Assembly: GCA_027335515.1 (NCBI GenBank)
Contig: DAHWHT010000023.1
Coordinates: 1-5,891 of the forward strand
Source: Clostridia bacterium
Lineage (GTDB): Bacteria; Bacillota_E; RBS10-35; JAJYVN01
Length of the DNA: 5,891 nt
Direction of reading: 5' to 3'
Position numbers and translations under genes: made by a program. Below the pieces are notes generated by a model, which saw nothing but the letters and a program-made list of their open reading frames with translations, did no database searches and was not told where the DNA came from. The number at the start of each line of letters is the position of its first letter. Positions within the stretch are counted from its first letter, which is position 1. Shown here piece by piece: positions 1-5,650 of the stretch.

Positions 1-2
1 CG

Positions 3-833
3 CAGCGTCCGGCGGCGACGTCCCCGCGACCCGGCCAGCGGCTGCGTGCGGCCGGCCGTGGCGTGGGCCGGGTGCTCTCGCTGGGGCCACTGCGCCGATT
101 CGCCGTGGCCAGCCTGCGCGGCAGCGGCCTGCCGCTGCGGCCGGAGGAGTTCCTGGCGTTGTGCGCCGCCGGTCTCCTGGCGGGCTGGCTGGTGGGCACC
201 GTGTTCGCGCTCTCCGGCTTCCTGCGCCTGCTCGCCATCGTCCTGGGACTCCTTGCGACGCCGCTGATGGTCCGCCGCACCTGCCAGCAGCGCACGGCGC
301 GCCTCTCGTTGCAGATGGGCGACATGCTCGTCACCCTCGGAAACGGCCTGCGGGCCGGTCACAGCCTGCTCCAGGCGCTGCACGGCGCGGCCAACCAGGC
401 GGCGTCCCCGCTGGGCGACGAGTTGCGCCGCCTGCTGCGGGAGATCGGCGCCGGCATCCCGGTCCCGGAGGCCCTGACGCGCATGGTCGAGCGCTCGGCG
501 AACCCCGACCTGGAGCTGCTGGTCACCGCCATCCTGGTGCAGCGGGAAGTCGGAGGAAACCTGGCGGAGATCCTCGACAAGATCTCCTCGACCATCCGGG
601 CCAGGGTCGCCGTCCAAAACCACCTGCGCGTGGTCACCGCCCAAAGCCGGCTCTCCGGATGGGTGGTGGGTCTGCTGCCCATCGGCGTCTTCGGTCTCAC
701 GACCCTGATCGCGCCCCAGGTGGAAGGGGTGCTGGTCCACGATCCGCTCGGGCACATCGTGGCGATCGCAGCGGTGGTCCTGGAGGTCCTCGGCATGCTG
801 GCCATCCGCAGCATCGTCACCATCCGCTACTGA
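3..833 (+). CDS. tadB: TadB-like Flp/Tad pilus platform protein (5' partial)
   Basis: This is an inner-membrane platform protein of the tight-adherence (Tad/Flp) pilus machine. With its paralogue TadC it forms the membrane base on which the TadA/CpaF ATPase drives pilin assembly. The frame is open to the first base of the window, so the true start and probably an N-terminal membrane helix lie upstream; an internal GTG at 63 would give 256 residues and is only a fallback. Numbering from that GTG, two hydrophobic helices lie at about 32-67. A T2SSF (PF00482) domain follows at about 87-214, with the helix-turn DMLVTLGNGLRAG and the family signature QREVGGNLAEIL at 160-171. Further membrane helices lie at about 197-217 and 231-252. 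The ending IRSIVTIRY is typical of TadB. tadC follows after 39 nt in the same operon. Family assignment is firm; calling it TadB rather than TadC rests on the VGGNLAEIL signature and the gene order. Confidence 0.93.
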   Translation, partial: QRPAATSPRPGQRLRAAGRGVGRVLSLGPLRRFAVASLRGSGLPLRPEEFLALCAAGLLAGWLVGTVFALSGFLRLLAIVLGLLATPLMVRRTCQQRTARLSLQMGDMLVTLGNGLRAGHSLLQALHGAANQAASPLGDELRRLLREIGAGIPVPEALTRMVERSANPDLELLVTAILVQREVGGNLAEILDKISSTIRARVAVQNHLRVVTAQSRLSGWVVGLLPIGVFGLTTLIAPQVEGVLVHDPLGHIVAIAAVVLEVLGMLAIRSIVTIRY

Positions 834-856
834 GCCCGCGCCGGGGCAGACGCCCG

Positions 857-864
857 AAAGGAGG
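857..864 (+). promoter_or_regulatory. Strong Shine-Dalgarno site that decides the tadC start
   Basis: AAAGGAGG lies in the short gap after the tadB stop. It is an almost perfect match to the 16S anti-Shine-Dalgarno sequence. Exactly 8 nt downstream, in the open tadC frame, is CTG at 873. No in-frame ATG, GTG or TTG lies within a usable distance, so this site argues for a CTG start. Confidence 0.75.
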
Positions 865-872
865 GGTTCGCG

Positions 873-1787
873 CTGGCCGTTGTCGTTTCACTGCTCGCCG
901 CGCTGGCAGTCGGCCTCGGGGGCCGCGCCTGGCTGGGCGCCCTGTATACCGCGCGGCTGCGCACCCTGCAGGGGCTGGCCGACCGAGCGGATGCCCGCGC
1001 CGTCATGGACGACGCCGAGCCCCTCAACCGCCCGTTTGGCGAGCGGGTCCTGGCGCCGGTGCTGCGCGCCCTGGGCGGTCTGCTCGGACGCCTGCTGCCC
1101 CGGCGGTTGATGGCGGAGATGGCGGCGCGCCTGGAGCAAAGCGGATCGCGCTCCAACCGGCCGGCGGATTGGGTCGCGGCCCAGGCGCTGGTCGCGCTCG
1201 GACTTGCGGGTTACGCGGGACTGCTGGCGCACGCGACGCCGTACGGCCCGCTGCTGGTCGCCGTCTGCCTGATCCTGGGCTGGAACGTACCGACCACCCT
1301 GCTGCGCGGCCGGGCGCGCCGGCGACTGACGGCGATCCGCGACGACCTGCCCGACGCCATGGATCTGCTGACCGTCTGCGTCGAGGCGGGCCTCGGCTTC
1401 GACCAGGCGCTGCAGCGGGTCGTGGAGCGTTTCCCGGGTCCGGTGGGCCAGGAGTTCAGCCGGGTGCTGCGCGACCAGCGCCTGGGCACCCCGCGCCGCC
1501 AGGCGATGCTCGCGGCCGCCCAGCGCTGCGACCTGCCGGAGCTGCACGCCTTCGTGCAGGCCCTGCTGCAGGCGGAGGAACTCGGCGTGCGCATCGGCAC
1601 GGTGCTGCGGGTGCAATCCGACTCCCTGCGCGAAAAGCGGCGCCAGCGCGCCGAGGAAGCGGCCATGAAGGCGCCCATCAAGATGGCCTTCCCCATGATC
1701 ATGCTGATCCTGCCAGCGCTCTTTTTGGTCATCCTCGGGCCGGCGGTCATCGAGGCCATCCGCACCCTGCACGGCCGCATCCCCTGA
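873..1787 (+). CDS. tadC: TadC-like Flp/Tad pilus platform protein, probable CTG start
   Basis: This is the second T2SSF-domain platform protein of the Tad pilus, expected in the cytoplasmic membrane beside TadB. I place the start at CTG 873, 8 nt after AAAGGAGG, giving 304 residues, the usual TadC length. The first ATG, at 1005, would remove 44 residues that begin with a clear membrane helix (AVVVSLLAALAVGLGG), a normal TadC feature. Two more helices lie at about 100-138. The T2SSF domain begins near 158 with DLPDAMDLLTVCVEAGLGFDQAL. The second half of the domain has QAEELGVRIGTVLRVQSDSL, then a basic stretch (REKRRQRAEEAAMKAPIK). The terminal helix FPMIMLILPALFLVILGPAV is characteristic of TadC. 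The gene is the last of its operon here: no tadD/E/G homologue follows, and the next gene is convergent. The family call is very secure; the start is the uncertain part. Confidence 0.93.
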   Translation: MAVVVSLLAALAVGLGGRAWLGALYTARLRTLQGLADRADARAVMDDAEPLNRPFGERVLAPVLRALGGLLGRLLPRRLMAEMAARLEQSGSRSNRPADWVAAQALVALGLAGYAGLLAHATPYGPLLVAVCLILGWNVPTTLLRGRARRRLTAIRDDLPDAMDLLTVCVEAGLGFDQALQRVVERFPGPVGQEFSRVLRDQRLGTPRRQAMLAAAQRCDLPELHAFVQALLQAEELGVRIGTVLRVQSDSLREKRRQRAEEAAMKAPIKMAFPMIMLILPALFLVILGPAVIEAIRTLHGRIP

Positions 1788-1799
1788 TCCCCCGGAGGC

Positions 1800-1813
1800 C
1801 GGCGGCGACGCCG
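1800..1813. terminator. Small hairpin between convergent stop codons (weak)
   Basis: The 27-nt gap between the tadC stop and the convergent surface-protein stop contains CGGCG, a GCGA tetraloop and CGCCG, a perfect 5-bp stem. It has no T-tract on either strand, so it is at best a weak bidirectional element. The position between converging genes is the main reason to list it. Confidence 0.2.
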
Positions 1814-1814
1814 T

Positions 1815-3593
1815 TCAGCCAAGCAGCGCGAGCATCGAAGTGCGCACCACCCCGCTGGCGGCGGCGGGCGACACCTGCTGCCACGCCGTGCCACCCGGGG
1901 CCAGCACCTGCACACCGTTGGGGAAGTGCAGCACCCGCACCAGGGGTGCAAACAGGGCCGGACCGTCGCCCTGGGAACCGGCCGGCCACAACTGCAGAAC
2001 GTCGTGGGCGTAGCCGCTGGCGCCGGCCGCCCAAGTCGGCGCCGGCAGCGAGTTCCCGGTCCCGACGGCGTTCCACCAGCGGCCGTTCAGGCCCACCAGC
2101 GCGGAGCGCGCGCCGTTGGCCCGGCGGTACCAGAAGGCCACCGGGTCGGCCGACGCTGACGGCGCCAACATGCGTATCGATCCCAGGCGGTAGAGCTCCG
2201 CACCACCCGGCAGGGGCGTGACGGCCAGCGGGTGGCCCGCCACCGAGGACTGGCCGTTGCGGGCCCGCCAAAGCAGGGCCCGCAACAGCAGCACCACCGC
2301 CTGGGCCCGGTCCAGGCCGGCACCGGGCAGCAGACGGCCACCGCCCGCACCGCGCAGCAGACCATCCGCCACGGCCGTGCGCAGCGTCGCCAGGGCACCG
2401 GGCGACAGGCCGCCAAGGTCCGTGAACGGCAGGGGCACGTTGGCCGGCGGCAGCCGCAGGGCCCCGGTGACCAGGCGGGCGGCGTCCAAGCGATTCAAAG
2501 GGGCCGCGGGTGCGACCCCGGATGGCAGCAGGTGGCGCGCCGCCGCGCCCGCCATCGCCGCAGCCGCCCAGGCCGCAGTGCCCGCCGGCGCGGCACCGTT
2601 GGCCGGTGGCCAGCCCAGCACCCGGGCCAGCAACACCACCAGCTGCTCCAACGTCACCGGGGCCTGCGGCCCAAACGCCCCCGGCGCCACGCCCCGCACC
2701 ACCCCGACGGCGGCGAGGGCAGCCGCGGGGCCGGCCGCCCAGGTGGTCGCCGCCATATCCGCAAACGGCCACAGGGGCGGCGGCGCGGTGGGGTCGGTCG
2801 GCAGCCCGCCTCCGGCCCCCGCCGCCAACGCCTGGGCCCAGGTGTATGAGAGCGCAAGGGGCGGGCCGTTGTATGCGAGGAAGACCTGGGCCGAGCTGCC
2901 CGTCCCCGACGGCCCACCGGTGATGGCGGCCGCGCCCATCAGGCCGCTTTCGCCATAGGCACCCAGGACGTTGTTGCGGTGGCCCCAGCACCCGGGGGCA
3001 CCCGGACCGGAGCAATCCAGGTTCGGTGTCTGCGCCGGGCTGCCGCCCCAGCCATCCAAATACATGTAGCCATACATCGCCACCGCGGGCTGCTGGTCTC
3101 CGGCCCAGTTGGTGCCGCTGGCGTACCGGTTCAGGGGTGCGGGCACCACCGGATCCGCCTGGTTGCGCGCCCCCGTCATGGCCAGGGCATCGAGGGCGGG
3201 TGCCAGACCGACCAGCGGCGGCAGGCCGCGTGCGACGCGTTCAAGGTTGACGAGCACGAACTGCTGGCGGTTCGAGGAAAGCCTCGACCAGCCGGCGGGC
3301 AGTCGCAGGCCGGGCAGGCCCTCCGTCAGCCGCGCGTGGCTGATCGCCTGCAGCGCCGCCGCTTCGCGCGCCGGCGTGTTCACCACCCACTGCCCGCCGA
3401 GCGGATTGAACTGGCAGTAGCCCGAGGTGACCACCCCGGCCTGCTCGCTGCATGCCCCGTTGAAATTGGGCACCGGGGGAATATTGACGGCGGGGTCGGC
3501 CGTCGCCGCAAAGACATGGGGCGCCACCAGACTCGCGGCCAGGATCAGGACCGCCACCGCTGCGGGCGCGCGCCTGAGCTTGTCCCGGTACAC
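1815..3593 (-). CDS. Exported CAP-domain protein with SLH repeats
   Basis: This is a 592-residue surface protein. A GTG start at 3593 is the only reasonable choice, since an in-frame TAG lies six codons upstream. It follows a G-rich ribosome site. A signal peptide has basic residues in KLRRAP, a hydrophobic core near 11-24 and a likely cleavage after HVFA (29). Residues about 105-245 look like a divergent CAP (SCP/PR1-like) domain: FVLVNLERVARGLPPL at 112-127, SGTNWAG near 159-165, the aromatic stretch MYGYMYLDGWGG, and CWGHRNNVLG at 202-211 with the conserved His205. Four cysteines (48, 60, 194, 202) could form two disulfides. Three SLH repeats follow at about 275-328, 340-382 and 388-441; PFADM and PFTDLGG mark the starts of the first and third. 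Residues 450-592 form a Trp-rich tail I cannot assign. SLH domains normally bind secondary cell-wall polymer, so a wall location is likely. Enzyme activity is unproven; the domain lacks the usual first CAP histidine. Confidence 0.85.
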   Translation of the reverse strand: MYRDKLRRAPAAVAVLILAASLVAPHVFAATADPAVNIPPVPNFNGACSEQAGVVTSGYCQFNPLGGQWVVNTPAREAAALQAISHARLTEGLPGLRLPAGWSRLSSNRQQFVLVNLERVARGLPPLVGLAPALDALAMTGARNQADPVVPAPLNRYASGTNWAGDQQPAVAMYGYMYLDGWGGSPAQTPNLDCSGPGAPGCWGHRNNVLGAYGESGLMGAAAITGGPSGTGSSAQVFLAYNGPPLALSYTWAQALAAGAGGGLPTDPTAPPPLWPFADMAATTWAAGPAAALAAVGVVRGVAPGAFGPQAPVTLEQLVVLLARVLGWPPANGAAPAGTAAWAAAAMAGAAARHLLPSGVAPAAPLNRLDAARLVTGALRLPPANVPLPFTDLGGLSPGALATLRTAVADGLLRGAGGGRLLPGAGLDRAQAVVLLLRALLWRARNGQSSVAGHPLAVTPLPGGAELYRLGSIRMLAPSASADPVAFWYRRANGARSALVGLNGRWWNAVGTGNSLPAPTWAAGASGYAHDVLQLWPAGSQGDGPALFAPLVRVLHFPNGVQVLAPGGTAWQQVSPAAASGVVRTSMLALLG

Positions 3594-3658
3594 CTGTCTG
3601 CCCCCGTCCTAATGCAGTAACAGAAAGCCGTTCGTCGCGCGCAACGGCCCTATGGGGG
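3594..3658 (-). promoter_or_regulatory. Upstream region of the CAP/SLH gene
   Basis: These 65 nt separate the IS66 remnant from the surface-protein GTG and must hold its promoter unless transcription comes from the mobile segment. On the minus strand GGGGG lies 7 nt before the GTG and is a plausible ribosome site. TTGCGC followed 17 nt later by GTTACT is the best sigma-A-like pair, but the -10 match is poor. I see no clear operator repeat. Confidence 0.2.
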
Positions 3659-4204
3659 TCACCACCGCCGGCTTCGACAATGACCGACCGCTTCGCCGGC
3701 TCCCACCCCACCTCCCTGCATGGCAACGGGGCGCGGCCCACGCCTCATAACCGGGATAGGCTCATTCCGGCACCGTCCCCCCGCTTGCGCGCAGGCCGCG
3801 AAGTAGGCCAGGGTCCACGCCAGCGCCTGGCCTCCATTCTGCACGAGGGTTTGGCCGATGCTCCAGACCTGGCAGGCCTGGTCCACGGCCCACCGGGCGC
3901 CGGAACCGTAGGCGTTCTTGCGGATGACGACCGGAAGGCGCTCCTGGCGCTCGTCACGATTGTTGTCGATTGGGTGGTGCGGATCGTCGGCGCAGCGCGT
4001 GAGTTCCTCCCAGTGCTCGGCGCCGAACTCCAGCACGTGGCGCAGTTCGGGCGCCGGCGTGCGCTGGCTCAGGTGCTGGGCGCGGACGTACTCCATCTCC
4101 ATGCAGGCAGCCCCGGAACACCGTCTGTGCCTCCTGACTCCCGATCGATCGACGGCCGCTCCGCCCGCCTCGGGCGCCCCCCAGCCATGGCCGAACGCTC
4201 TCAA
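3659..4204 (-). pseudogene. IS66-family transposase, C-terminal remnant
   Basis: The reading frame is open over 181 codons but only begins with TTG, and no ribosome site is visible. Recognisable transposase sequence runs roughly from residue 37 (near 4096) to 145 (near 3770). The key signature is PIDNNRDERQERLPVVIRKN, which aligns with the IS66 DDE catalytic core pattern of PLDNNxAERxLRxPVVGRKN type, including its catalytic glutamate (residue 85 here). It is followed by AYGSGARWA and the C-terminal stretch AWTLAYFAACAQAGG, as in the subgroup with a KNYYGSG motif. Preceding residues (ELRHVLEFGAEHWEELTRC) match the usual helix before the DNN motif. IS66 transposases are about 450-530 residues; only the last quarter is present, so the earlier catalytic aspartates are lost. 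No terminal inverted repeats or tnpA/tnpB partners were seen. It is an inactive relic lying directly downstream of the truncated conjugation genes. Confidence 0.8.
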
Positions 4205-4223
4205 GCACCGCCTTCATAGCACC

Positions 4224-4466
4224 TTACACGCCACCAGCCCAGTCCTGTCCAGTCCCCCTCGGGTGCGGCGCTTTTGGAGGGATGTTCCAGGAAGCAGAGG
4301 TCTCAGCGGTCAGCAAGGGCAACTCGGCAAGCCAGGTGGCAACGGCGGTGAGGATCCACTCGAAGACGCCATGGACGCCGCCTACGATCAGTCCGCCGAC
4401 ACCGCTGCTGGTGGAGTGGAAGGCGGCCTGGAGGCCGGAGAGGATCAGACCCAGGACGGAGGACAC
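4224..4466 (-). CDS. Probable N-terminal stub of a VirB6/TrbL-like conjugation channel protein
   Basis: The ORF has 80 codons and a GTG start at 4466, preceded by GGAAGGGGG (4475-4483) with an 8-nt spacer. It starts with a hydrophobic stretch (SVLGLILSGLQ), then a glycine-rich segment GVGGLIVGGVHGVFEWIL leading into AVATWLAELPLL, so residues about 1-50 are membrane-prone. The remaining 30 residues are Pro/Gly-rich and look like random read-out to a stop. In Gram-positive conjugative elements the gene after the VirB2-like pilin usually encodes a large polytopic VirB6/TrbL-like protein. This ORF sits in that position and has a compatible beginning, but it is far too short and is followed at once by an IS66 relic. 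I infer a gene truncated by insertion or deletion. An intact small membrane protein of unknown role is the alternative. The sequence match to VirB6 is by position and hydropathy, not by a diagnostic motif. Confidence 0.5.
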   Translation of the reverse strand: MSSVLGLILSGLQAAFHSTSSGVGGLIVGGVHGVFEWILTAVATWLAELPLLTAETSASWNIPPKAPHPRGTGQDWAGGV

Positions 4467-4550
4467 GGACTTGGCCCCCTTCCGCGCGAGGGAATGTGAG
4501 AGGCCGGCGGACGACGCGGATGGCCGCCCGCCGGCGATACACTGCGGCGG

Positions 4551-4793
4551 TCAGTAGTAGCTGAGGAGGGTCCTGACGAGTCCGACGGCACAGAAGGCGA
4601 GCAGCGTGGCAATCAGGGTGTTGCGCGCGGCGCGCTTGTGCTGGGCGGCGGCCATCTCCTCGCCGCCGGATCCAACGCTCGACATGAACCAGTGGTAGCC
4701 GGCCATGCGGCCGCCGCCGGTAGGGATGATGCCCATGAGCCAGCCGGTCGCGGCAGCGATAAGGGCCTGGGTACCCGTCACCACAGTGGGCAT
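4551..4793 (-). CDS. TrbC/VirB2-like (Maff2-type) small conjugation membrane protein
   Basis: This is an 80-residue protein with an ATG start and an excellent ribosome site (AAAGGAG at 4801-4807, 7-nt spacer). It has two hydrophobic helices, about residues 6-25 (TQALIAAATGWLMGIIPTGG) and 58-77 (TLIATLLAFCAVGLVRTLLS). A polar, charged loop between them contains EEMAAAQHKRAARN. The layout of two helices, a basic HKRAARN patch before the second helix and an ending SYY is what is seen in small VirB2/TrbC-like proteins of Gram-positive integrative conjugative elements, including Maff2-family proteins. These are thought to form pilus-like or channel subunits of the type IV secretion machinery. No long cleavable signal peptide is visible. 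Its place between a VirD4-type coupling protein upstream and a VirB6-like stub downstream supports the call. The assignment is by architecture and context, as this family is poorly conserved in sequence. Confidence 0.65.
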   Translation of the reverse strand: MPTVVTGTQALIAAATGWLMGIIPTGGGRMAGYHWFMSSVGSGGEEMAAAQHKRAARNTLIATLLAFCAVGLVRTLLSYY

Positions 4794-4873
4794 GGTGGTA
4801 CTCCTTTGCGGTAAGGTCTGGGTCCACCGAACCGATCAGCCCTTGGGGCATGCGAAGGCGCGGCAGCGCGGCA

Positions 4874-4884
4874 CCACCTCCTTG
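4874..4884 (-). promoter_or_regulatory. Orphan Shine-Dalgarno-like sequence in the leader before the pilin-like gene
   Basis: On the minus strand CAAGGAGGTGG is a near-perfect match to the anti-Shine-Dalgarno sequence, yet no convincing gene starts after it. The in-frame options are a GTG only 2 nt downstream, giving a 12-codon ORF, and a CTG 10 nt downstream that runs out of phase over the pilin-like gene. It could serve a leader peptide or be a relic of a deleted gene. It lies in the 168-nt gap between the coiled-coil gene and the pilin-like gene, which otherwise holds only the hairpin at 4906-4929. Confidence 0.35.
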
Positions 4885-4905
4885 GCGGACCGGTGGAGAC
4901 GGAAA

Positions 4906-4929
4906 CGCCCGGCCGCTGCCGGCCGGGCG
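4906..4929 (-). terminator. GC-rich hairpin after the coiled-coil gene
   Basis: A perfect 9-bp inverted repeat, CGCCCGGCC and GGCCGGGCG, is separated by a 6-nt loop. It lies 32 nt past the stop of the coiled-coil gene on the minus strand. On that strand the stem is followed by TTTCC, a short T-run. It fits an intrinsic terminator or attenuator that would reduce read-through into the pilin-like gene. The T-tract is poor, so efficiency is doubtful; in a very GC-rich genome such hairpins may also be incidental. Confidence 0.5.
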
Positions 4930-4961
4930 CGAACATCAAGGGTGTTGTGGGTGCGCGGGAT

Positions 4962-5285
4962 CTACAGGTGCGGGATGAACACCTTGGCGAGGACGGCCAC
5001 GAGGATCAAGCCGAAGAGCCACACCATCTTGGCGCTCTGTCCGTCGATCTTTGCACTTAGCCCGTCGATTTTCGCGGACAGCTCACGGCGCACCTCGTCA
5101 ATCTTCGTGTCGACCGCAGCAAACCGCGCATCCGTCTTGTCTTCAAACCGCTCCAACCGCTGCTCCAGGTGGTCAATACGCTGCTCCACCCGATCCACCC
5201 GCTGCAGGATGAGCATGCTGACATTGATCCGTTCCTCCGAGGCTACCGGCCCCCGCGGCGGTCCGTCTTCGGGTTCACGGGTCAC
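4962..5285 (-). CDS. Small coiled-coil protein with C-terminal membrane anchor (KID repeats)
   Basis: This 107-residue protein is not recognised as a named family. The GTG start at 5285 overlaps the TGA of the preceding frame (GTGA), implying translational coupling. Residues 1-20 are polar and flexible. Residues about 20-85 form a heptad-patterned coiled coil (RVDRVEQRIDHLEQRLERFE), ending in short repeats SAKIDGL / SAKIDGQ / SAK at 70-86, with another KIDEVRREL just before. A membrane helix follows at about 87-104 (MVWLFGLILVAVLAKVF), then a short tail. The predicted topology is a long coiled coil anchored by its C-terminus, probably facing the cytoplasm. Similar layouts occur in phage XhlA-type proteins, Borrelia Bdr proteins with KID repeats, and DUF1640-like proteins. 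Coupling to the VirD4-like gene suggests an accessory conjugation role, such as a membrane tether or oligomerisation factor. That role is inference. Confidence 0.7.
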   Translation of the reverse strand: MTREPEDGPPRGPVASEERINVSMLILQRVDRVEQRIDHLEQRLERFEDKTDARFAAVDTKIDEVRRELSAKIDGLSAKIDGQSAKMVWLFGLILVAVLAKVFIPHL

Positions 5286-5650
5286 TGCACCTCTTCGGCA
5301 GCCATGGGTCTCACCGCCTCATCTTCAGCATCGTCCATAACCGGCCTGCTCGCAAGTGTTGGGGCATGGTCCGAGCCGGTCAGGCGCGCCCGCGACCACC
5401 GCTGAATCGCCCGCTGCCCTTGGGCCGTGATGCGGAGGTAGGGCGCTCTGGGGAAGAGGTGTTCGGGGCCAGCGGTTCCGGCCCCTGCTCCACAGACCCC
5501 GCCACCTCGGTGGGCACCGTGACTACGGCCGCAGACTGAGCACCGCCATCCCGCGCGGCGAGCTCGACCGACGCGACCTCCTCTTCCTCCTCAGAAGCCT
5601 CGGTCCCCGGGAGCCACGTGGGCACCGCGCCGGCCTCGCGCGACTTCGGA
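5282..5650 (-). pseudogene. Frameshifted C-terminal tail of the coupling-protein gene
   Basis: Past the in-frame TGA at 5591-5593 of the VirD4-like frame, protein-like composition moves to a second frame at about 5640-5460. That frame encodes an acidic linker (EASEEEEEVASVELAARDGG, then TVPTEVAGSVEQGPEPLAPN). It then returns to the original frame, which from about 5450 reads APYLRITAQGQRAIQRW and ends AEEVQ at the TGA 5282-5284. In the middle stretch the original frame is a G/R/C-rich shadow. A pair of compensating one-base shifts would join all parts into one coupling-protein tail of roughly 100 residues. The likely sites are the CCCGGGG run near 5607-5613 and the C-run near 5450. The ITAQGQRAIQRW stretch resembles the end of a winged-helix domain. 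The alternatives are true gene decay or sequencing errors. The GTGA overlap with the next gene supports the 5282 end as the original stop. Confidence 0.45.

Noticed and set aside
161..2221. Long + strand open frame of 686 codons
   Set aside because: Its translation is almost entirely Arg/Gly/Pro/Ala with no domain signal. It overlaps tadB, tadC and the antisense surface gene; it is a typical high-GC shadow frame.
1747..3015. 422-codon minus-strand open frame
   Set aside because: It overlaps the CAP/SLH gene in another frame, is Gly/Arg-rich, and lacks any recognisable motif.
2218..3620. Several + strand open frames opposite the surface protein
   Set aside because: All are Arg/Pro/Ala-rich antisense shadows of a gene with a clear signal peptide and domains.
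3954..4217. ATG at 4217 (MKAVLESVRPWLGG) as a possible transposase start
   Set aside because: The first residues look protein-like, but the frame soon turns Arg-rich and is not the frame that carries the IS66 signature. The spacing to the DNN motif also does not fit IS66.
3610..4230. IS66 terminal inverted repeats beginning GTAA (minus strand near 4227, plus strand near 3616)
   Set aside because: Beyond the first four bases the two ends do not match, so they cannot be supported as an inverted-repeat pair.
4303..4851. 182-codon minus-strand frame beginning MPQGLIGSVDP near the orphan ribosome site
   Set aside because: It runs out of phase across the pilin-like gene, becomes Arg/His-rich, and the spacing from the ribosome site to its ATG is about 25 nt. 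It is probably a shadow.
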